From an uncultured Bacteroidales bacterium (GTDB lineage: Bacteria; Bacteroidota; Bacteroidia; Bacteroidales; UBA932): a DNA stretch of 5,155 bases. The DNA lies in NCBI GenBank assembly GCA_905236955.1, contig CAJOQW010000108.1, positions 1 through 5,155 of the forward strand, read 5' to 3'. Positions 4,901 through 5,155 of this stretch are shown here, one piece after another (within the stretch, counting starts at the first letter, position 1; every line of letters starts with the position of its first letter). Made by a program: the position numbers and the translations under genes. The notes beneath the pieces are model-generated. The model was not told where the DNA came from. It did not search any database and saw only the letters and a program-made list of their open reading frames with translations.

Positions 4901-5155
4901 ATGCAAGATTTCCTGATTTATAATACACTTACCGATTTCGTCCGTCCGGATGCCTTTCACAAGGACTATCACATCCATCTGCTCTGTATGGGTGGAAAGA
5001 TGTCTTTTTCCTGTGGGCACAAACCGTTTGAGGTAACGGCAGGAGACTTTCTCATCTGGCAAATGACAACCGAATTTACGGACATCTCGTACTCTGAAGA
5101 TTTCGATGCAGACCTGCTTATGATTTCCAATCCTTTCCTGGGCAGGCATAATCCC
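4901..5155 (+). CDS. AraC-family transcriptional regulator, N-terminal part (runs off the window)
   Basis: 85 residues are visible with no stop before the window end. FVRPDAFHKDYHIHLLCMGG, then KMSFSCGHKPFEVTAGDFLIW, resembles the cupin-like sensor domain of AraC/XylS regulators: a His-x-x-(Tyr)-His pattern near the first strand, a short beta hairpin, then the P-F-E-V-T-A-G-D-F turn that usually precedes the second half of the barrel. The DNA-binding domain would be beyond the window. The gene is divergent from the acetyltransferase / reductase / flavodoxin cluster. Regulators of this type often sit beside such reductase cassettes in Bacteroidales, so control of the cluster is a reasonable inference. 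The effector is unknown. The call would be wrong if the missing C-terminus lacked two helix-turn-helix motifs. Confidence 0.75.
   Translation, partial: MQDFLIYNTLTDFVRPDAFHKDYHIHLLCMGGKMSFSCGHKPFEVTAGDFLIWQMTTEFTDISYSEDFDADLLMISNPFLGRHNP

Noticed and set aside
4808..5149. Minus-strand open frame over the AraC-type gene
   Set aside because: The plus-strand frame has the AraC sensor-domain pattern and a promoter; the minus product has no recognisable features.

Overview
The window looks like ordinary chromosomal DNA from a member of the Bacteroidales, possibly an uncultured relative of Alistipes, Bacteroides or Prevotella. Four things point this way. The recognisable promoters carry the Bacteroidota -7 element TAnnTTTG. 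Start codons lack clear Shine-Dalgarno sequences. There is a DUF1080-type lipoprotein and a predicted lipid-anchored flavodoxin. The gene combination (thymidylate kinase, a DoxX-like protein, dihydropteroate synthase, a TrkH-type channel, and an AraC regulator next to a reductase cluster) is typical of the group. Genus assignment is not possible from this sequence alone.

Layout. Positions 1-788 on the minus strand hold tmk followed, with a 14-base overlap, by the first 41 codons of a DoxX-like membrane protein. A 40-base divergent spacer separates tmk from folP (829-1572, plus), whose C-terminal end is atypical. folP converges on a DUF1080 lipoprotein gene (1581-2207, minus); only 8 bases separate the two stop codons. 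Positions 2208-2454 hold the lipoprotein promoter and a minus-strand reading frame that may be the tail of a lost gene. From 2455 to 3018 (plus) lies the 3' part of a trkH gene with no 5' half. A small winged-helix-like protein is at 3060-3263 (minus). Positions 3408-4764 (minus) are a redox gene cluster: a sugar O-acetyltransferase fused by an apparent deletion to the last third of an aldo/keto reductase, then an intact lipoprotein-type flavodoxin and a strong hairpin terminator. The start of a divergently transcribed AraC-type regulator gene (4901 onward, plus) runs off the window.

How the genes fit together. tmk (dTDP synthesis) and folP (folate synthesis) are housekeeping genes connected through thymidylate metabolism, and they share a compact divergent control region. 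The flavodoxin / reductase / acetyltransferase cluster is probably one transcription unit, and the adjacent divergent regulator is a natural candidate to control it. The most notable feature is decay. Two breakpoints about 1.9 kb apart (about 2455-2467 and 4303-4312) each join truncated genes, and folP also has a shortened end. I found no CRISPR array, tRNA, rRNA, insertion sequence or phage gene, and no convincing new multi-gene system.
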